From: Acidimicrobiaceae bacterium
Lineage (GTDB): Bacteria > Actinomycetota > Acidimicrobiia > Acidimicrobiales > RAAP-2
Length of the DNA stretch: 64,000 bases
Direction of reading: 5' to 3'
Assembly (NCBI GenBank): GCA_027315315.1
Contig: DAHUYG010000033.1
Span: 62,001 to 126,000 of the forward strand
In this document: one piece after another, positions 9,094 through 25,510 of the stretch
Layout: every line of letters starts with the position of its first letter
How positions within the stretch are numbered: the first letter of the stretch is position 1
The notes under the pieces: model-generated
Told to the model about the DNA's origin: nothing
Database searches by the model: none
What the model saw: only the letters and a program-made list of their open reading frames with translations
Program-made: the position numbers and the translations under genes

Positions 9094-9372
9094 TCATGCG
9101 GCCACCAGCGGGTGGACGAGTGCCTGTTCGTACAACGGCTCAGGCGCTAGATCCTCACCGTTCGGCCAGGCGATGGTTCCAGCCTCGAAGTCCACCCGAA
9201 CCTGGGCGAAGTACTGCGGATCGGAAAGCGGCTCGAGCACGCCCCTCCAGCTCTCGGCTGAGAAGTCGACGTCTCCGACCGTCCCATCGTCAAACAGCAA
9301 ACGCAGGACCTGGTCGCGCAGCACCGCAACGCCCACAACCACCGGCAGGTAGGTCCCACTCACGCTCACCAT
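9094..9372 (-). CDS. DUF2442 family protein
   Basis: A 92-residue protein matching DUF2442: a beta strand segment with LRLLFDDGTVGDVDFS, then FAQVRVDFEAGTIAWPNGEDLAPEPLYE, the hallmark WPNG-DLAPE-LYE motif. This family is typically encoded directly after a DUF4160 gene and has been proposed as the partner in a toxin-antitoxin-like pair; the biochemical role is not established. It overlaps the upstream DUF4160 gene by 83 nt in another frame, more than the usual few bases, which suggests a 3' extension of the DUF4160 gene by loss of its stop. Confidence 0.8.
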   Translation of the reverse strand: MVSVSGTYLPVVVGVAVLRDQVLRLLFDDGTVGDVDFSAESWRGVLEPLSDPQYFAQVRVDFEAGTIAWPNGEDLAPEPLYEQALVHPLVAA

Positions 9373-9637
9373 GTTCCGGCAGCGGGGCGACGGACAGGAG
9401 GGGTCGGTTGTCCCGTGCGAGGTCCCAGTTCGCCATCAGTTCCCGCCGGTGCAGCCGAGCCCACTCAGTGACCAGGGCAAGCGAACGCGACTCCAGAGTG
9501 CCCGCCAGGACCACCCCTTCGATCGAGATCGAAGCGCGGTACTCCCCATGACTGGCGTGAAAGTGCGGAACGGGATGGTCACGTTCGTTCCAGTACATGT
9601 AGATCACGATTCCGCAGAACTCGGCGATCCGGGGCAT
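9290..9637 (-). CDS. DUF4160 family protein
   Basis: A 115-residue ORF whose first 85 residues match DUF4160: MPRIAEFCGIVIYMYWNERD, PHFHASHGEYRASISIE, and ALVTEWARLHRRELMANWDLAR. The final 30 residues (from about GEREWDLP) are not family-like and run through the start of the DUF2442 gene in a different frame. A GGAG motif precedes the ATG. The module is commonly mobile in bacteria; here it sits in the gap between rpsJ and rplC. Confidence 0.8.
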   Translation of the reverse strand: MPRIAEFCGIVIYMYWNERDHPVPHFHASHGEYRASISIEGVVLAGTLESRSLALVTEWARLHRRELMANWDLARDNRPLLSVAPLPEHGEREWDLPAGGCGRCGAARPGPAFAV

Positions 9638-10092
9638 CTCCTCTCAAGGTGCGCCCAGCCTGCACAGGCGTCGCCTCTATCCCGCCGCTCGAAGCCGACA
9701 GCGGGGCCGGGGAACCGCGTGGGGGTTAGCCGCAGCCAGGCACACCAACTTGAACTGATCAACGGCGTCGTGCGCCTCCCCCACGCGCTCGGTGTCTGAA
9801 CCTTCTTCGGTCGAGGTCGCCTCGGACCCATTCAGGAGCAGATCGTCCGGTCCTTGACCGAGGCTGACCGGGTCGGGCAAACGATCGAATGGGGCAAGCC
9901 GGATTCCAGCGAGTTCCCCGAGCTGCTGGTCGCCGAGGAGCAGGCTCGCCGAGAAGCCGAGGAGGGGTACCTGGAATCCCTGGGCACCCTCTCGGTCGAC
10001 GACCTCGCTCGACGAGCTAACTGGTCTGTACCGACCTGAGTGAGGGGATTGGCCCGATTGCCGACGTCTTGGGCGGCCGAGGCCACCGGGCG
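9638..10092. other. Gap between DUF4160 gene and rpsJ, possible degenerate ORF
   Basis: About 455 bp with no confident gene. On the plus strand an open frame (from about 9827, in-frame TTG at 9854, stop at 10039) encodes a plausible amphipathic peptide ending LSVDDLARRANWSVPT, opposite in direction to the ribosomal genes. It has no clear start signal or recognisable family. It may be a remnant of inserted DNA. No terminator for tuf-rpsJ was obvious. Confidence 0.3.
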
Positions 10093-10419
10093 TTAAGCGT
10101 TCTGGATCTTGATCTCGATGTCGACGCCGGCCGGCAGGTCGAGGCGCTGGAGCGAGTCGACCGTCTTGGGCGTGTGTTCAACGATGTCGACCAGGCGCTT
10201 GTGGACCCGCATCTCGAAGTGCTCACGGGAGTCCTTGTATTTGTGTGGCGAGCGGATGACCGTGTAGCGGTGCTTGTCGGTCGGCAGGGGCACCGGTCCC
10301 TGGACCTTGGCCTGGGTGCGGAGCACCGTCTGGACGATCTTCTCGGTCGACTGGTCCAGGACCTCGTGGTCGTAGGCCTTCAGCCGGATCCTGATCTTCT
10401 GACGGGGGCCTTCAGGCAT
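10093..10419 (-). CDS. rpsJ: 30S ribosomal protein S10 (NusE)
   Basis: A 108-residue S10 with [18 protein letters not shown], the loop [26 protein letters not shown] (shortened quote of the family loop that contacts NusB and 16S rRNA) and the [20 protein letters not shown] end. S10 doubles as NusE in antitermination and binds NusG, coupling transcription to translation. It is 18 nt downstream of tuf and is separated from rplC, its usual next gene, by three other genes. Confidence 0.97.
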   Translation of the reverse strand: MPEGPRQKIRIRLKAYDHEVLDQSTEKIVQTVLRTQAKVQGPVPLPTDKHRYTVIRSPHKYKDSREHFEMRVHKRLVDIVEHTPKTVDSLQRLDLPAGVDIEIKIQNA

Positions 10420-10437
10420 GCTCCGCTGCTCCGATCG

Positions 10438-11625
<1,188 letters not shown>

Positions 11626-11652
11626 ATCTGGAGAACCGCTCCTGCTCTCGGA

Positions 11653-11671
11653 CGGGCCCTCCTTGGGCCCG
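11653..11671 (-). other. Intercistronic hairpin between fusA and tuf
   Basis: A 7-bp perfect stem, CGGGCCC/GGGCCCG, closes a 5-nt loop. Loop plus 3' arm read AAGGAGGG on the minus strand, so a Shine-Dalgarno-like run is inside the structure, about 28 nt before the tuf ATG. No U tract follows, so it is unlikely to be an intrinsic terminator. It could stabilise the transcript or modulate tuf translation (inference). Confidence 0.45.
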
Positions 11672-11719
11672 CCGCGACGGTCACCCGCCGCAGTTGTGTG
11701 TGTCGCCCGCTGGCGAGGC

Positions 11720-13819
<2,100 letters not shown>

Positions 13820-13842
13820 GCTTCTTGACTCCGTTAGGGGGA

Positions 13843-14313
13843 CTACCAGCGGTAGTGCGCGAAGGCCCGGTTCGACTCGGCCATCTTGTGCATGTCCTCG
13901 CGCCGCTTCACGGCACTCCCCACCCCGTTCGAGGCGTCGAGGATCTCGCCGGCAAGCCGCTCGGCCATGGTCTTCTCACGGCGCTGGCGCGAGTAGCTCA
14001 CCAGCCAGCGGATGGCGAGCGTGGTGGCCCGGCGGGGACGCACCTCGATCGGGACCTGGTAGGTCGCGCCGCCGACCCGGCGGCTCTTCACCTCGAGCTC
14101 GGGCCGGGTGTTCTCGATGGCCCGCTTGAGCGAGGCGATCGGGTCCGACCCGCTGCGCTCGGACACGAGGTCGAGCGCGCTGTAGACGATCCGCTCCGAC
14201 AGGGTCCGCTTGCCCCGCGAGAGGACCTTGTTCACCACCTGGGTGACGAGGACCGAGCGGTAGATCGGATCGGGCTGGAGCTCCCGGCGCTGGGCCGGTC
14301 CCTTGCGAGACAC
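13843..14313 (-). CDS. rpsG: 30S ribosomal protein S7
   Basis: A 156-residue S7: [11 protein letters not shown] start, [40 protein letters not shown] and the C-terminal [10 protein letters not shown]7 nucleates assembly of the 30S head and binds at the E site. The GTG start overlaps the rpsL TAG stop by one base. Confidence 0.98.
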   Translation of the reverse strand: MSRKGPAQRRELQPDPIYRSVLVTQVVNKVLSRGKRTLSERIVYSALDLVSERSGSDPIASLKRAIENTRPELEVKSRRVGGATYQVPIEVRPRRATTLAIRWLVSYSRQRREKTMAERLAGEILDASNGVGSAVKRREDMHKMAESNRAFAHYRW

Positions 14314-14684
14314 TACGACTCCTTCTTCGCGCCGTAGCGGCTGCGGGCCTGGGCACGCTCGCGCACCCCGGCGGCGTCCAGGGCGCCCCGGATGACCTTG
14401 TAGCGCACGCCGGGCAGGTCCCGGACCCTCCCACCGCGGACGAGGACGATCGAGTGCTCCTGGAGGTTGTGCCCGACGCCCGGGATGTAGGCGGTGATCT
14501 CGACGCCGCTCGTGAGCCGGACACGGGCCGCCTTGCGCAGCGCCGAGTTCGGCTTCTTGGGGGTCATCGTGTAGACGCGCGTGCAGACCCCCCGACGCTG
14601 GGGCGCGCCCTTGAGCGCCGGGGTCTTGGTCTTGGAATCCTTGGTCTGGCGCCCGTTACGGACCAGCTGGGCGATTGTCGGCAC
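14313..14684 (-). CDS. rpsL: 30S ribosomal protein S12 with Arg88
   Basis: A 123-residue S12 with the [11 protein letters not shown] loop (Lys43 kept) and [14 protein letters not shown]. The second loop has Arg at residue 88 (codon CGG), where Escherichia coli, Streptomyces and Mycobacterium wild types have Lys. S12 monitors codon-anticodon pairing at the decoding centre, and Lys88-to-Arg is a well-known streptomycin-resistance change. The GTG start follows a good promoter about 65 nt upstream. It heads rpsL-rpsG-fusA-tuf-rpsJ. Confidence 0.98.
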   Translation of the reverse strand: MPTIAQLVRNGRQTKDSKTKTPALKGAPQRRGVCTRVYTMTPKKPNSALRKAARVRLTSGVEITAYIPGVGHNLQEHSIVLVRGGRVRDLPGVRYKVIRGALDAAGVRERAQARSRYGAKKES

Positions 14685-14750
14685 GCGCCTACCTCGTCGA
14701 TGGACTTCGGGGTTGCTGCGATCCGGGGCGAGTGCCCACAGAGCGCACCG

Positions 14751-14779
14751 ATGCTAGGGGCACGCCGACGAGGGAGCAA
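14751..14779 (-). promoter_or_regulatory. Promoter of the rpsL (str) operon
   Basis: On the minus strand, TTGCTC and TAGCAT are separated by exactly 17 nt. The predicted transcript starts about 60 nt before the rpsL GTG. Spacing and hexamers fit a housekeeping sigma factor. Confidence 0.7.
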
Positions 14780-14969
14780 CAGACCCTCGGCACCGTGCAG
14801 AATCAGCGACCCAAGGATACCAGCGCAGACCCCCGCTCCCGACAGCGCTCACGCGGTCCCCGCGAGACCAGTCGGCCTCGATCCGATGGCGCCCGGCGCC
14901 GGGCCGACCGCGGGGTGATCGCCCTCAGGGCTGGCCCCCTCGGCCCCGCGGGGATGACCAGGGCCGCCA

Positions 14970-15036
14970 CCCGGGCACCGGGCTGTGGCCCGGGCGCGAG
15001 ACCGCCGCCGGACCGGACTCCCGGCCGCGGCGGCGG
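14970..15036 (-). terminator. Inverted repeats after rpoC
   Basis: Two GC-rich inverted repeats follow the rpoC stop: CCGCCGCC/GGCGGCGG with a 19-nt loop (15002-15036) and CCCGGGC/GCCCGGG with an 11-nt loop (14970-14994). Neither is followed by a U tract. They may end or attenuate rpoBC transcription or protect its 3' end; in DNA this GC-rich chance repeats are also expected. Confidence 0.3.
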
Positions 15037-15064
15037 ACCCGTGCTGCGGTTCGCTTCGGGTGCC

Positions 15065-19086
<4,022 letters not shown>

Positions 19087-19090
<4 letters not shown>

Positions 19091-22000
19091 GAGAAGCTCC
19101 TCTCGGCGGCTCGCCGCTCGTCTTCCTCGTCCGACCCACGTTCGGGCCGGCTGATGTCGATGCCGAGTTCCTCGGCGGTACGGAACACGTCCTCGTCGAG
19201 TTCGTGCATCTCGATCTCCTCACCGGTGACCGACAGCACGTCCACGTCCAGGCACAGGGACTGCATCTCCTTGATGAGCACCTTGAAGCTCTCCGGGATC
19301 CCGGGCTCGGGGATGTTCTCCCCCTTCACGATGGCCTCGTAGACCTTGACCCGGCCGAGCACGTCGTCGGACTTGATCGTGAGCAGTTCCTGCAGCGCGT
19401 ACGCGGCACCGAAGGCCTCGAGCGCCCAGACCTCCATCTCACCGAAGCGCTGGCCACCGAACTGCGCCTTCCCGCCGAGGGGCTGCTGGGTGATCATCGA
19501 GTACGGGCCGGTCGAGCGGGCGTGGATCTTGTCGTCCACCAGGTGGGCGAGCTTCAAGATGTACACGTAGCCGACCGAGACGGGGTTGTCGTAGGCCTCG
19601 CCGGTCCGGCCGTTGTACAAGACGGCCTTCCCGTCGGTCCCGATCTGGACCCCGCCCTTGGCCGAGTCCGGGCGCAGCTGCTCGAAGATCCCCTTGATCG
19701 TCGGGTGGCGACCTGCGTCCTCCTCCTCGTCCCAGTGGGCACCGTCGAAGACCGGGGTGGCGATCCAGTTGGCGGGCATCGTCCGGGGCCGAGTCTTGCG
19801 GGACACGCCCTCGTCCCGGTCGCTCGTGCCGGCGTCGGGCTCGGGCGTCACCTCCTGCCAACCGAAGCGGGCCGCGTAGCCGAGGTGGGACTCGAGGACC
19901 TGGCCGACGTTCATCCGGCTCGGGACACCGAGGGGGTTCAAGATGATGTCGACCGGGGTGCCGTCCGCCAGGAACGGCATGTCCTCGATCGGGAGGATCT
20001 TGGAGATGACGCCCTTGTTGCCGTGGCGCCCCGCGAGCTTGTCGCCCTCGGAGATCTTGCGCTTCTGCGCCACATAGACGCGCACCAGCTCGTTCACCCC
20101 GGGCGGCAGCTCGTGGGAGCTGTCGCGGGAGAACACCCTCACGTCGATGACCTTGCCCTCCTCCCCGTGGGGGACCTTCAGGCTCGTGTCACGGACCTCT
20201 CGGGCCTTCTCCCCGAAGATCGAGCGCAGGAGCCGCTCCTCGGGGGTCTGCTCGGTCTCGCCCTTGGGCGTGACCTTGCCGACGAGGACGTCGCCGGGGC
20301 CAACCTCGGCGCCGATGCGGATGATCCCGCGCTCGTCGAGGTCGGCCAGGATCTCCTCGGAGAGGTTCGGGATGTCCCGGGTGATCTCCTCGGCCCCGAG
20401 CTTGGTGTCGCGGGCGTCCACCTCGTGCTCCTCGATGTGGATCGAGGTCAACACGTCGTCGCGCACGAGACGCTCCGAGAGGATGATGGCGTCCTCGTAG
20501 TTGTAGCCCTCCCAGGGCATGAAGGCGACCAGCAGGTTCTTGCCGAGCGCCAGCTCCCCGTTGTGGGTCGAGGGGCCGTCGGCCAGGAGGTCGCCGTCGA
20601 CCACCGACTGGCCCTCGGCGACGAGCGGCTTCTGGTTGATGCTGGTGTTCTGGTTGGAGCGGCGGAACTTGGCCAGCCGGTAGATCTTCTTGCCGAGCGT
20701 GCGGCCGACCCGGTCCTTTTGGCCCGAGCGGTACTCGACGACGATCTGGTCCCCCGAGACCTCGGTGACGGTCCCCTCGCCCTCGGCCACGATGACGTCG
20801 CCGGCGTCGCGGGCGGCCCTGGCCTCGACCCCGGTCCCGATGTACGGGGCCTCGGGGACGACGAGCGGGACCGCCTGCTTCTGCATGTTGGCGCCCATGA
20901 GCGCCCGGTTGGCGTCGTCGTGCTCGACGAAGGGGATGAGCGCCGTCGACACCGAGACGATCTGCTTCGGCGAGACGTCCATGAGGTCCACCTCGGAGGG
21001 CGGGACGAAGTCGATCTCGCTCGTGGTGCCGTAGGTCGTCGTCGCCACGCCCACCCGCACGCCGGTGCCCTGGGGTCCACGCCGCACGAGGACACGGTCC
21101 TCGGTGAAGTTCCCTCGCTCGTCGACCGGCGCGTTGGCCTGGGCGATGACGTGCTCCTCCTCCTCGTCGGCTGCGAGGTAGACGATCTCGTCGGTCACCC
21201 GGCCCTCGGTCACCTTGCGGTAGGGGGTTTCGATGAAGCCGTACTCGTTCACCCGGGCGTAGGTGGCCAGGGCCCCGATCAGGCCGATGTTCGGCCCCTC
21301 GGGCGTCTCGATCGGGCACATCCGGCCGTAGTGCGAGCTGTGCACGTCCCGGACCTCGAATCCGGCCCGCTCCCGGGAGAGCCCGCCCGGCCCGAGCGCC
21401 GAGAGCCGGCGCTTGTGGGCGAGCCCCGACAGCGGGTTGTTCTGGTCCATGAACTGGCTGAGCTGGCTGGTGCCGAAGAACTCCTTGACCGCGGCCACCA
21501 CCGGGCGGATGTTGATCAGGGTCTGGGGCGTGATGGCCTCGACGTCCTGGGTGGTCATGCGCTCGCGCACGACACGCTCCATCCGGGACAGCCCGACGCG
21601 AACCTGGTTCTGGATCAGCTCGCCGACCGACCGGACGCGCCGGTTGGCGAAGTGGTCCTGGTCGTCGATGCGGTAGGTGGAGTCGCCGTCGGCCATGTGG
21701 AGGGCCAGGTGCAACATGTAGGTGGCCGACGCCAGGATCTCCGACGGGCTGAGCACGCTCTGGTCCGGGGCCGGGCGCTCGAGCTCGATCCCGAAGAGCT
21801 CCGAGATTCGCTCGATCTCGGGGCCGAGCTTGCGCTTCAGCTTGTACCGGCCGACCCGGGTGAGGTCGTAACGCTTCGGGTTGAAGAAGGCGTTCTCGAA
21901 GTACTGCCGAGCTGCCTCGATCGAGAGCGGCTCGCCCGGGCGCGCCCGCTTGTAGATCTCGAGGAGGGCCTCCTCGCGGGTCGGGGCGAGGGTGCGCTCC

Positions 22001-22677
22001 TTGTCCCACTGGCCCTCCAGGAAGTCGAAGTGCCGGACGAAGCGCTCCAGGAACTCCTCGTCGCCGTAGCCGAGGGCGCGCAGCAGCACGAAGAGGGACA
22101 GCCGCCGCTTGCGGGCCACGCGGGCCCCGGCCGTCACGTCACGCGACGGCTTGGCCTCGATGTCGAGCTCGATCCACTCCCCGCGATACGGGTGGATGGT
22201 GCCGGTGAAGATGGTCTTGGCGTCCCGGCCGGGCTGGAAGATGACCCCGGGAGACCGGACCAGCTGGCTCACGACCACCCGCTCGGTGCCGTTGACGATG
22301 AAGGTGCCACGCTCGGTCATCATCGGGAAGTCCCCCATGAAGACCGTCTGCTCCTTGATCTCACCGGTCGTGGCGTTCAAGAACCGCGCCCGGACGAACA
22401 CCGGGGCGGCATAGGTCATGTCCTTCTCCTTGCACTCCTCCACCGAGAACTTGGGCGGCGGGCGCAGGTCGGGGTCTGACGGGTCGAACTCGAGCTCGAG
22501 GCTCAGCTGACCGGTGAAGTCCTCGATGGGGCTGATATCGCCGAAGGCCTCGGCGAGGCCCTTGTCCAAGAACCACTGGAACGAGTCGCGCTGGACCGCG
22601 ATCAGGTCCGGGAGGGGCAGGGTCTCGTCGATGTTGGCAAAGGAAACGCGTTCGGGACTGCGGGACCGTGCGGGCAA
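19087..22677 (-). CDS. rpoB: RNA polymerase beta subunit
   Basis: A 1196-residue beta. The rifampicin region reads [19 protein letters not shown] and [12 protein letters not shown], that is, sensitive-type residues at the common resistance positions. The start is the TTG at 22677, supported by GGGAGGAG 7 nt upstream. It carries a short acidic C-terminal end ([15 protein letters not shown]). A promoter lies about 175 nt upstream. Confidence 0.97.
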
Positions 22678-22853
22678 CGGCCTACTCCTCCCAGCTGGGC
22701 TGCTGACGGGTGCAACGGGGAAACAGGGCGTCTCCGGGGCGCGACTCCGGAGCGAAAAGGATGGACGCGAGGTGGATCAGGGCCGGCGCCGGGGCGCGCG
22801 CGGTCGCACAAGGATTTCAGGTACGGACCAGAGGCTGCCCACGGCAACCCTGT

Positions 22854-22882
22854 AGCCTAACCGCGGGCGGGCGAGGTTACAA
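22854..22882 (-). promoter_or_regulatory. Promoter of rpoBC
   Basis: TTGTAA and TAGGCT on the minus strand with a 17-nt spacer. It lies in the 315-bp gap between rplL and rpoB, which implies that rpoBC can be transcribed separately from rplJL and has a 5' leader of roughly 170 nt. Confidence 0.65.
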
Positions 22883-22886
22883 CCCC

Positions 22887-22910
22887 TGGGTCGCGCGAAC
22901 CCGCGACCCA
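22887..22910 (-). terminator. Hairpin between rplL and rpoB
   Basis: A perfect 9-bp stem TGGGTCGCG/CGCGACCCA with a 6-nt loop, downstream of the rplL stop and just upstream of the rpoB promoter. The following minus-strand bases (GGGGTTGTAA) are not a U tract. In many bacteria an attenuator between rplL and rpoB lowers RNA polymerase expression relative to L7/L12; this hairpin is the candidate for that role. Confidence 0.5.
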
Positions 22911-22992
22911 AAGCGCCCCAGCCTGCGGGCTGCGAAAAAGGCTAGGGAACGCGACCCCTGTCGTCAAGGGTTGCGCGCTCCCCAGCCCCTCC

Positions 22993-23385
22993 CTACTTGA
23001 GCTCGACGGTGCCCCCGGCACCCTCGAGCGCCGCCTTGGCCTTCTCGGCCTCGTCCTTGCTCACGTGCTCGAGGACGGGCTTGGGCGCGCCGTCGACCAG
23101 GTCCTTGGCCTCCTTCAGGCCGAGGCTGGTCAGCGAGCGCACCTCCTTGATGACCTGGATCTTCTTGTCACCGGCGGCCGTGAGGATGACGTCGAACTCG
23201 GTCTGCTCCTCTTCGCCGGCGTCGGCGCCGGCACCGCCGGGTGCCGGACCGGCCGCCACGGCGACGGGCGCCGCTGCGGTCACACCGAAGCGCTCCTCGA
23301 ACTCCTTCAGCAGCTCGCTCAGCTCCAATACCGAGAGCGATGCGATGCCGTCCAGGATCTGGTCCTTGGTGATGGTCCCAGCCAT
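22993..23385 (-). CDS. rplL: 50S ribosomal protein L7/L12
   Basis: A 130-residue L7/L12: N-terminal dimerisation domain ([20 protein letters not shown]), Ala/Gly/Pro-rich hinge (about residues 40-55) and the C-terminal factor-binding domain with [21 protein letters not shown]. It forms the stalk that recruits translational GTPases. It follows rplJ by 54 nt; AAGGAA precedes the ATG. Confidence 0.98.
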   Translation of the reverse strand: MAGTITKDQILDGIASLSVLELSELLKEFEERFGVTAAAPVAVAAGPAPGGAGADAGEEEQTEFDVILTAAGDKKIQVIKEVRSLTSLGLKEAKDLVDGAPKPVLEHVSKDEAEKAKAALEGAGGTVELK

Positions 23386-23439
23386 GGGATTCCTTTCTCT
23401 ACTCGATTCTTCGTGTGCGATCGTTTCGGCCGAGCGCGC

Positions 23440-24093
23440 CTAGGTCTGCTCGGCCGGCTCCTCGGCGGCCTCCCCGGCCTGGGCCTCGACCTCGCTCGGC
23501 GGAGCCTCCTCCTCGGGCCCGGCAGCGTCGCTCTCGGCCGGCTCCTCGGCGGCCTCCGCCCCAGCGGGCTCTGCCGCCTGGCGCTGTTCGAGCAGCGCCG
23601 AGATGCCGTAGGCGAGGTTGCGGGGCAGGGCCTGGATGAGGCCGGCCAGCTGCTGGAGCGGCGCCGCGAGGCCCCCGGCGAACCGGGCGAGGAGGACGTC
23701 GCGCGACGGCAGGTCCGCAAGGAGCCCCAGGTCCTGGCTGCTGAGGGAGCCGCCAGCGACCAGGCCACCCTTCACGACAAGGGCGGGATGGGCCCGGGCG
23801 AAGTCTCGGAGTGCCTTCGCCGCCGCCGAGATCTCGCCATCCACGAAGGCGATGGCGGTCGGGCCGGTCAGCAGCTCGGCGAGTCCCTCGTGCTCGCTGC
23901 CGGCTATGGCCAGGCGAACGAGCGTGTTCTTGTAGATCTTGAAGTCCCCGACCGCCGAGAGGCTCTTGCGCAGCTCGGCCAGCTGGGCGACCGTGAGGCC
24001 CCGGTACTCGGTGACGACGGAGGCGTGGGCCGACGCGAGCCGCTCGCGGACCTCCTCCACCACGGCGACCTTCTCGGGTCGGGGGTTCTCCAT
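23440..24093 (-). CDS. rplJ: 50S ribosomal protein L10 with acidic C-terminal tail
   Basis: A 217-residue L10 from the ATG at 24093 (GGAGAGG upstream). The core has SVVTEYRGLTVAQLAELRK and the helix that binds L12 dimers. Beyond residue 175 there is an acidic, Glu/Ala/Pro-rich extension of about 40 residues (for example EEAPPSEVEAQAGEAAEE), longer than the common 165-175 residue family length. The 10 additional N-terminal codons in the track lie in the leader and were removed. Confidence 0.96.
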   Translation of the reverse strand: MENPRPEKVAVVEEVRERLASAHASVVTEYRGLTVAQLAELRKSLSAVGDFKIYKNTLVRLAIAGSEHEGLAELLTGPTAIAFVDGEISAAAKALRDFARAHPALVVKGGLVAGGSLSSQDLGLLADLPSRDVLLARFAGGLAAPLQQLAGLIQALPRNLAYGISALLEQRQAAEPAGAEAAEEPAESDAAGPEEEAPPSEVEAQAGEAAEEPAEQT

Positions 24094-24154
24094 CGTCCTC
24101 TCCTGTCCTGGCAGACCCGGCAAGCGACGACGGTCCCGGGGCCGGCGGAGCCGG

Positions 24155-24235
24155 CTCCGGTTCGGTTCGCCTCTTCGGGCGGGCTCCGGGGAGCCCCTTC
24201 GGCACCGAGGTGCACCGGAGGTCTGCGGCGTTCAG
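24155..24235 (-). ncRNA. L10 leader (autoregulatory mRNA element)
   Basis: The 210-nt leader between rplA and rplJ contains stem-loops with AACGCCGCAGACC, CCGGTGCACC and GGGGCTCCCC elements followed by GAAGAGGCGAACCGAACC, similar in layout to the ribosomal L10 leader bound by the L10-L12 complex. Assignment is by position and motif pattern only; the exact limits are uncertain. Confidence 0.5.
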
Positions 24236-24303
24236 TTTGTGGCCCGTCGGGCGGACGGACCGTTGCACTCTAGCGGCCGGCCGAAGCGCCGGCTCATGGG
24301 GGC

Positions 24304-25032
24304 CTAGGAGACCGAGGCCAGCTCCTCTTCTTCGACCTCTCTCGCCTTCGCCGGGTCGATGTGCACGCCCGGGCCCATCGTGGATGACAGCGTCACCGAC
24401 CTCAGGTACCGGCCCTTGGCCGCTGCCGGCTTCACCCGCACCAGCTCGTCTATCACCGCGTGGATGTTGGCCATCAGCTGTTGCTTGGTGAAAGACGCCT
24501 TGCCCACCGGGACATGGACGTTGCCCACCTTGTCGGTGCGGTACTCGACCCGTCCGCTCTTGAACTCGCTCACGCCCCGGCCGACGTCCATGGTGACGGT
24601 CCCCGTCTTCGGGTTCGGCATGAGGCCCCGCGGGCCCAGGATCCTCCCGAGCGTCCCGACCTGACCCATCAGATCCGGCGTGGCGATCGCGACGTCGAAG
24701 TCCAAGTACCCCTCGTTCGCCACCCGGGCGACGAGGTCGTCGGCACCGACCACGTCGGCGCCCGCACTGCGGGCCTCGGCCGCCTTCTCGCCGGCGGCGA
24801 AGACCGCCACCCGCACATCGCGCCCGCTGCCCGAGGGAAGCGAGAGGGTGCCGCGGACGATCTGGTCGGCCTTGCGCGGGTCGACACCGAGGCGCAGGGC
24901 CAACTCGATCGTCTCGTCGAACTTGGCCGTGGCGAGGTCCTTCACGAGGTCGACCGCTTCCGAGACGCTGTGCTGCTCCTCGCGGTCGACCCTGCTCAGG
25001 GCCTCCTTGTACTTCTTGCCGTGCTGGGTCAT
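24304..25032 (-). CDS. rplA: 50S ribosomal protein L1
   Basis: A 242-residue L1 from the ATG at 25032 ([12 protein letters not shown]). It contains the [20 protein letters not shown] segment and the [15 protein letters not shown] motif. L1 forms the mobile stalk at the E site. The track entry has 32 additional upstream codons that overlap rplK in another frame. It is the second gene of rplK-rplA. Confidence 0.97.
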   Translation of the reverse strand: MTQHGKKYKEALSRVDREEQHSVSEAVDLVKDLATAKFDETIELALRLGVDPRKADQIVRGTLSLPSGSGRDVRVAVFAAGEKAAEARSAGADVVGADDLVARVANEGYLDFDVAIATPDLMGQVGTLGRILGPRGLMPNPKTGTVTMDVGRGVSEFKSGRVEYRTDKVGNVHVPVGKASFTKQQLMANIHAVIDELVRVKPAAAKGRYLRSVTLSSTMGPGVHIDPAKAREVEEEELASVS

Positions 25033-25057
25033 GGCTTGGTCCTCGATGTTCGTGGGC

Positions 25058-25489
25058 TCAGCCCGAGATGGTGATGCCCATGGAGCGGGCGGTCCCCGCA
25101 ACCTGGAGCTTCGCCTGCTCGAGGTCATCGGTGTTGAGATCCGGCATCTTGATCCGGGCGATGTCGGCGACCTGGTCGTCGGTCACCGACCCGACCGACT
25201 CGCGGCCCGAGGTCGCCGAACCCTTGGGGACGCCGGCCGCCTGGCGGAGCAGCACCGGGGTGGGCGGCGTTTTCAGCTCGAAGCTGAAGCTGCGGTCCTC
25301 ATAGATGGTGATGTCCACCGGCACGACCGTGCCCCGCTGGTTCTCGGTCGCCGCGGTGTACTGCTTGCAAAACTCCATCGTCTGGACGCCATGGGGCCCG
25401 AGCGCGGTGCCGACCGGCGGGGCCGGGGTGGCCGAGCCGGCCTCCAACTGGATCTTGACCTTGGCGAGGACTCGCTTCCGGGGGGGCAT
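25058..25489 (-). CDS. rplK: 50S ribosomal protein L11
   Basis: A 143-residue L11, exact family length: N-terminal [21 protein letters not shown] (20-residue proline-rich region that binds thiostrepton-class antibiotics with 23S rRNA) and C-terminal RNA-binding domain ending [21 protein letters not shown] precedes the ATG. It sits at the GTPase-associated centre. Confidence 0.98.
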   Translation of the reverse strand: MPPRKRVLAKVKIQLEAGSATPAPPVGTALGPHGVQTMEFCKQYTAATENQRGTVVPVDITIYEDRSFSFELKTPPTPVLLRQAAGVPKGSATSGRESVGSVTDDQVADIARIKMPDLNTDDLEQAKLQVAGTARSMGITISG

Positions 25490-25510
25490 GGGGTTCCTCC
25501 GTTCCCTGTC

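Noticed and set aside
9854-10039. 61-aa plus-strand ORF upstream of rpsJ
   Set aside because: Composition looks protein-like, but it has a TTG start, no ribosome or promoter signal and no family. Listed only as a possible remnant in the spacer.
14970-15036. Intrinsic terminator after rpoC
   Set aside because: Strong stems exist, but no U tract follows; kept only as a low-confidence candidate.
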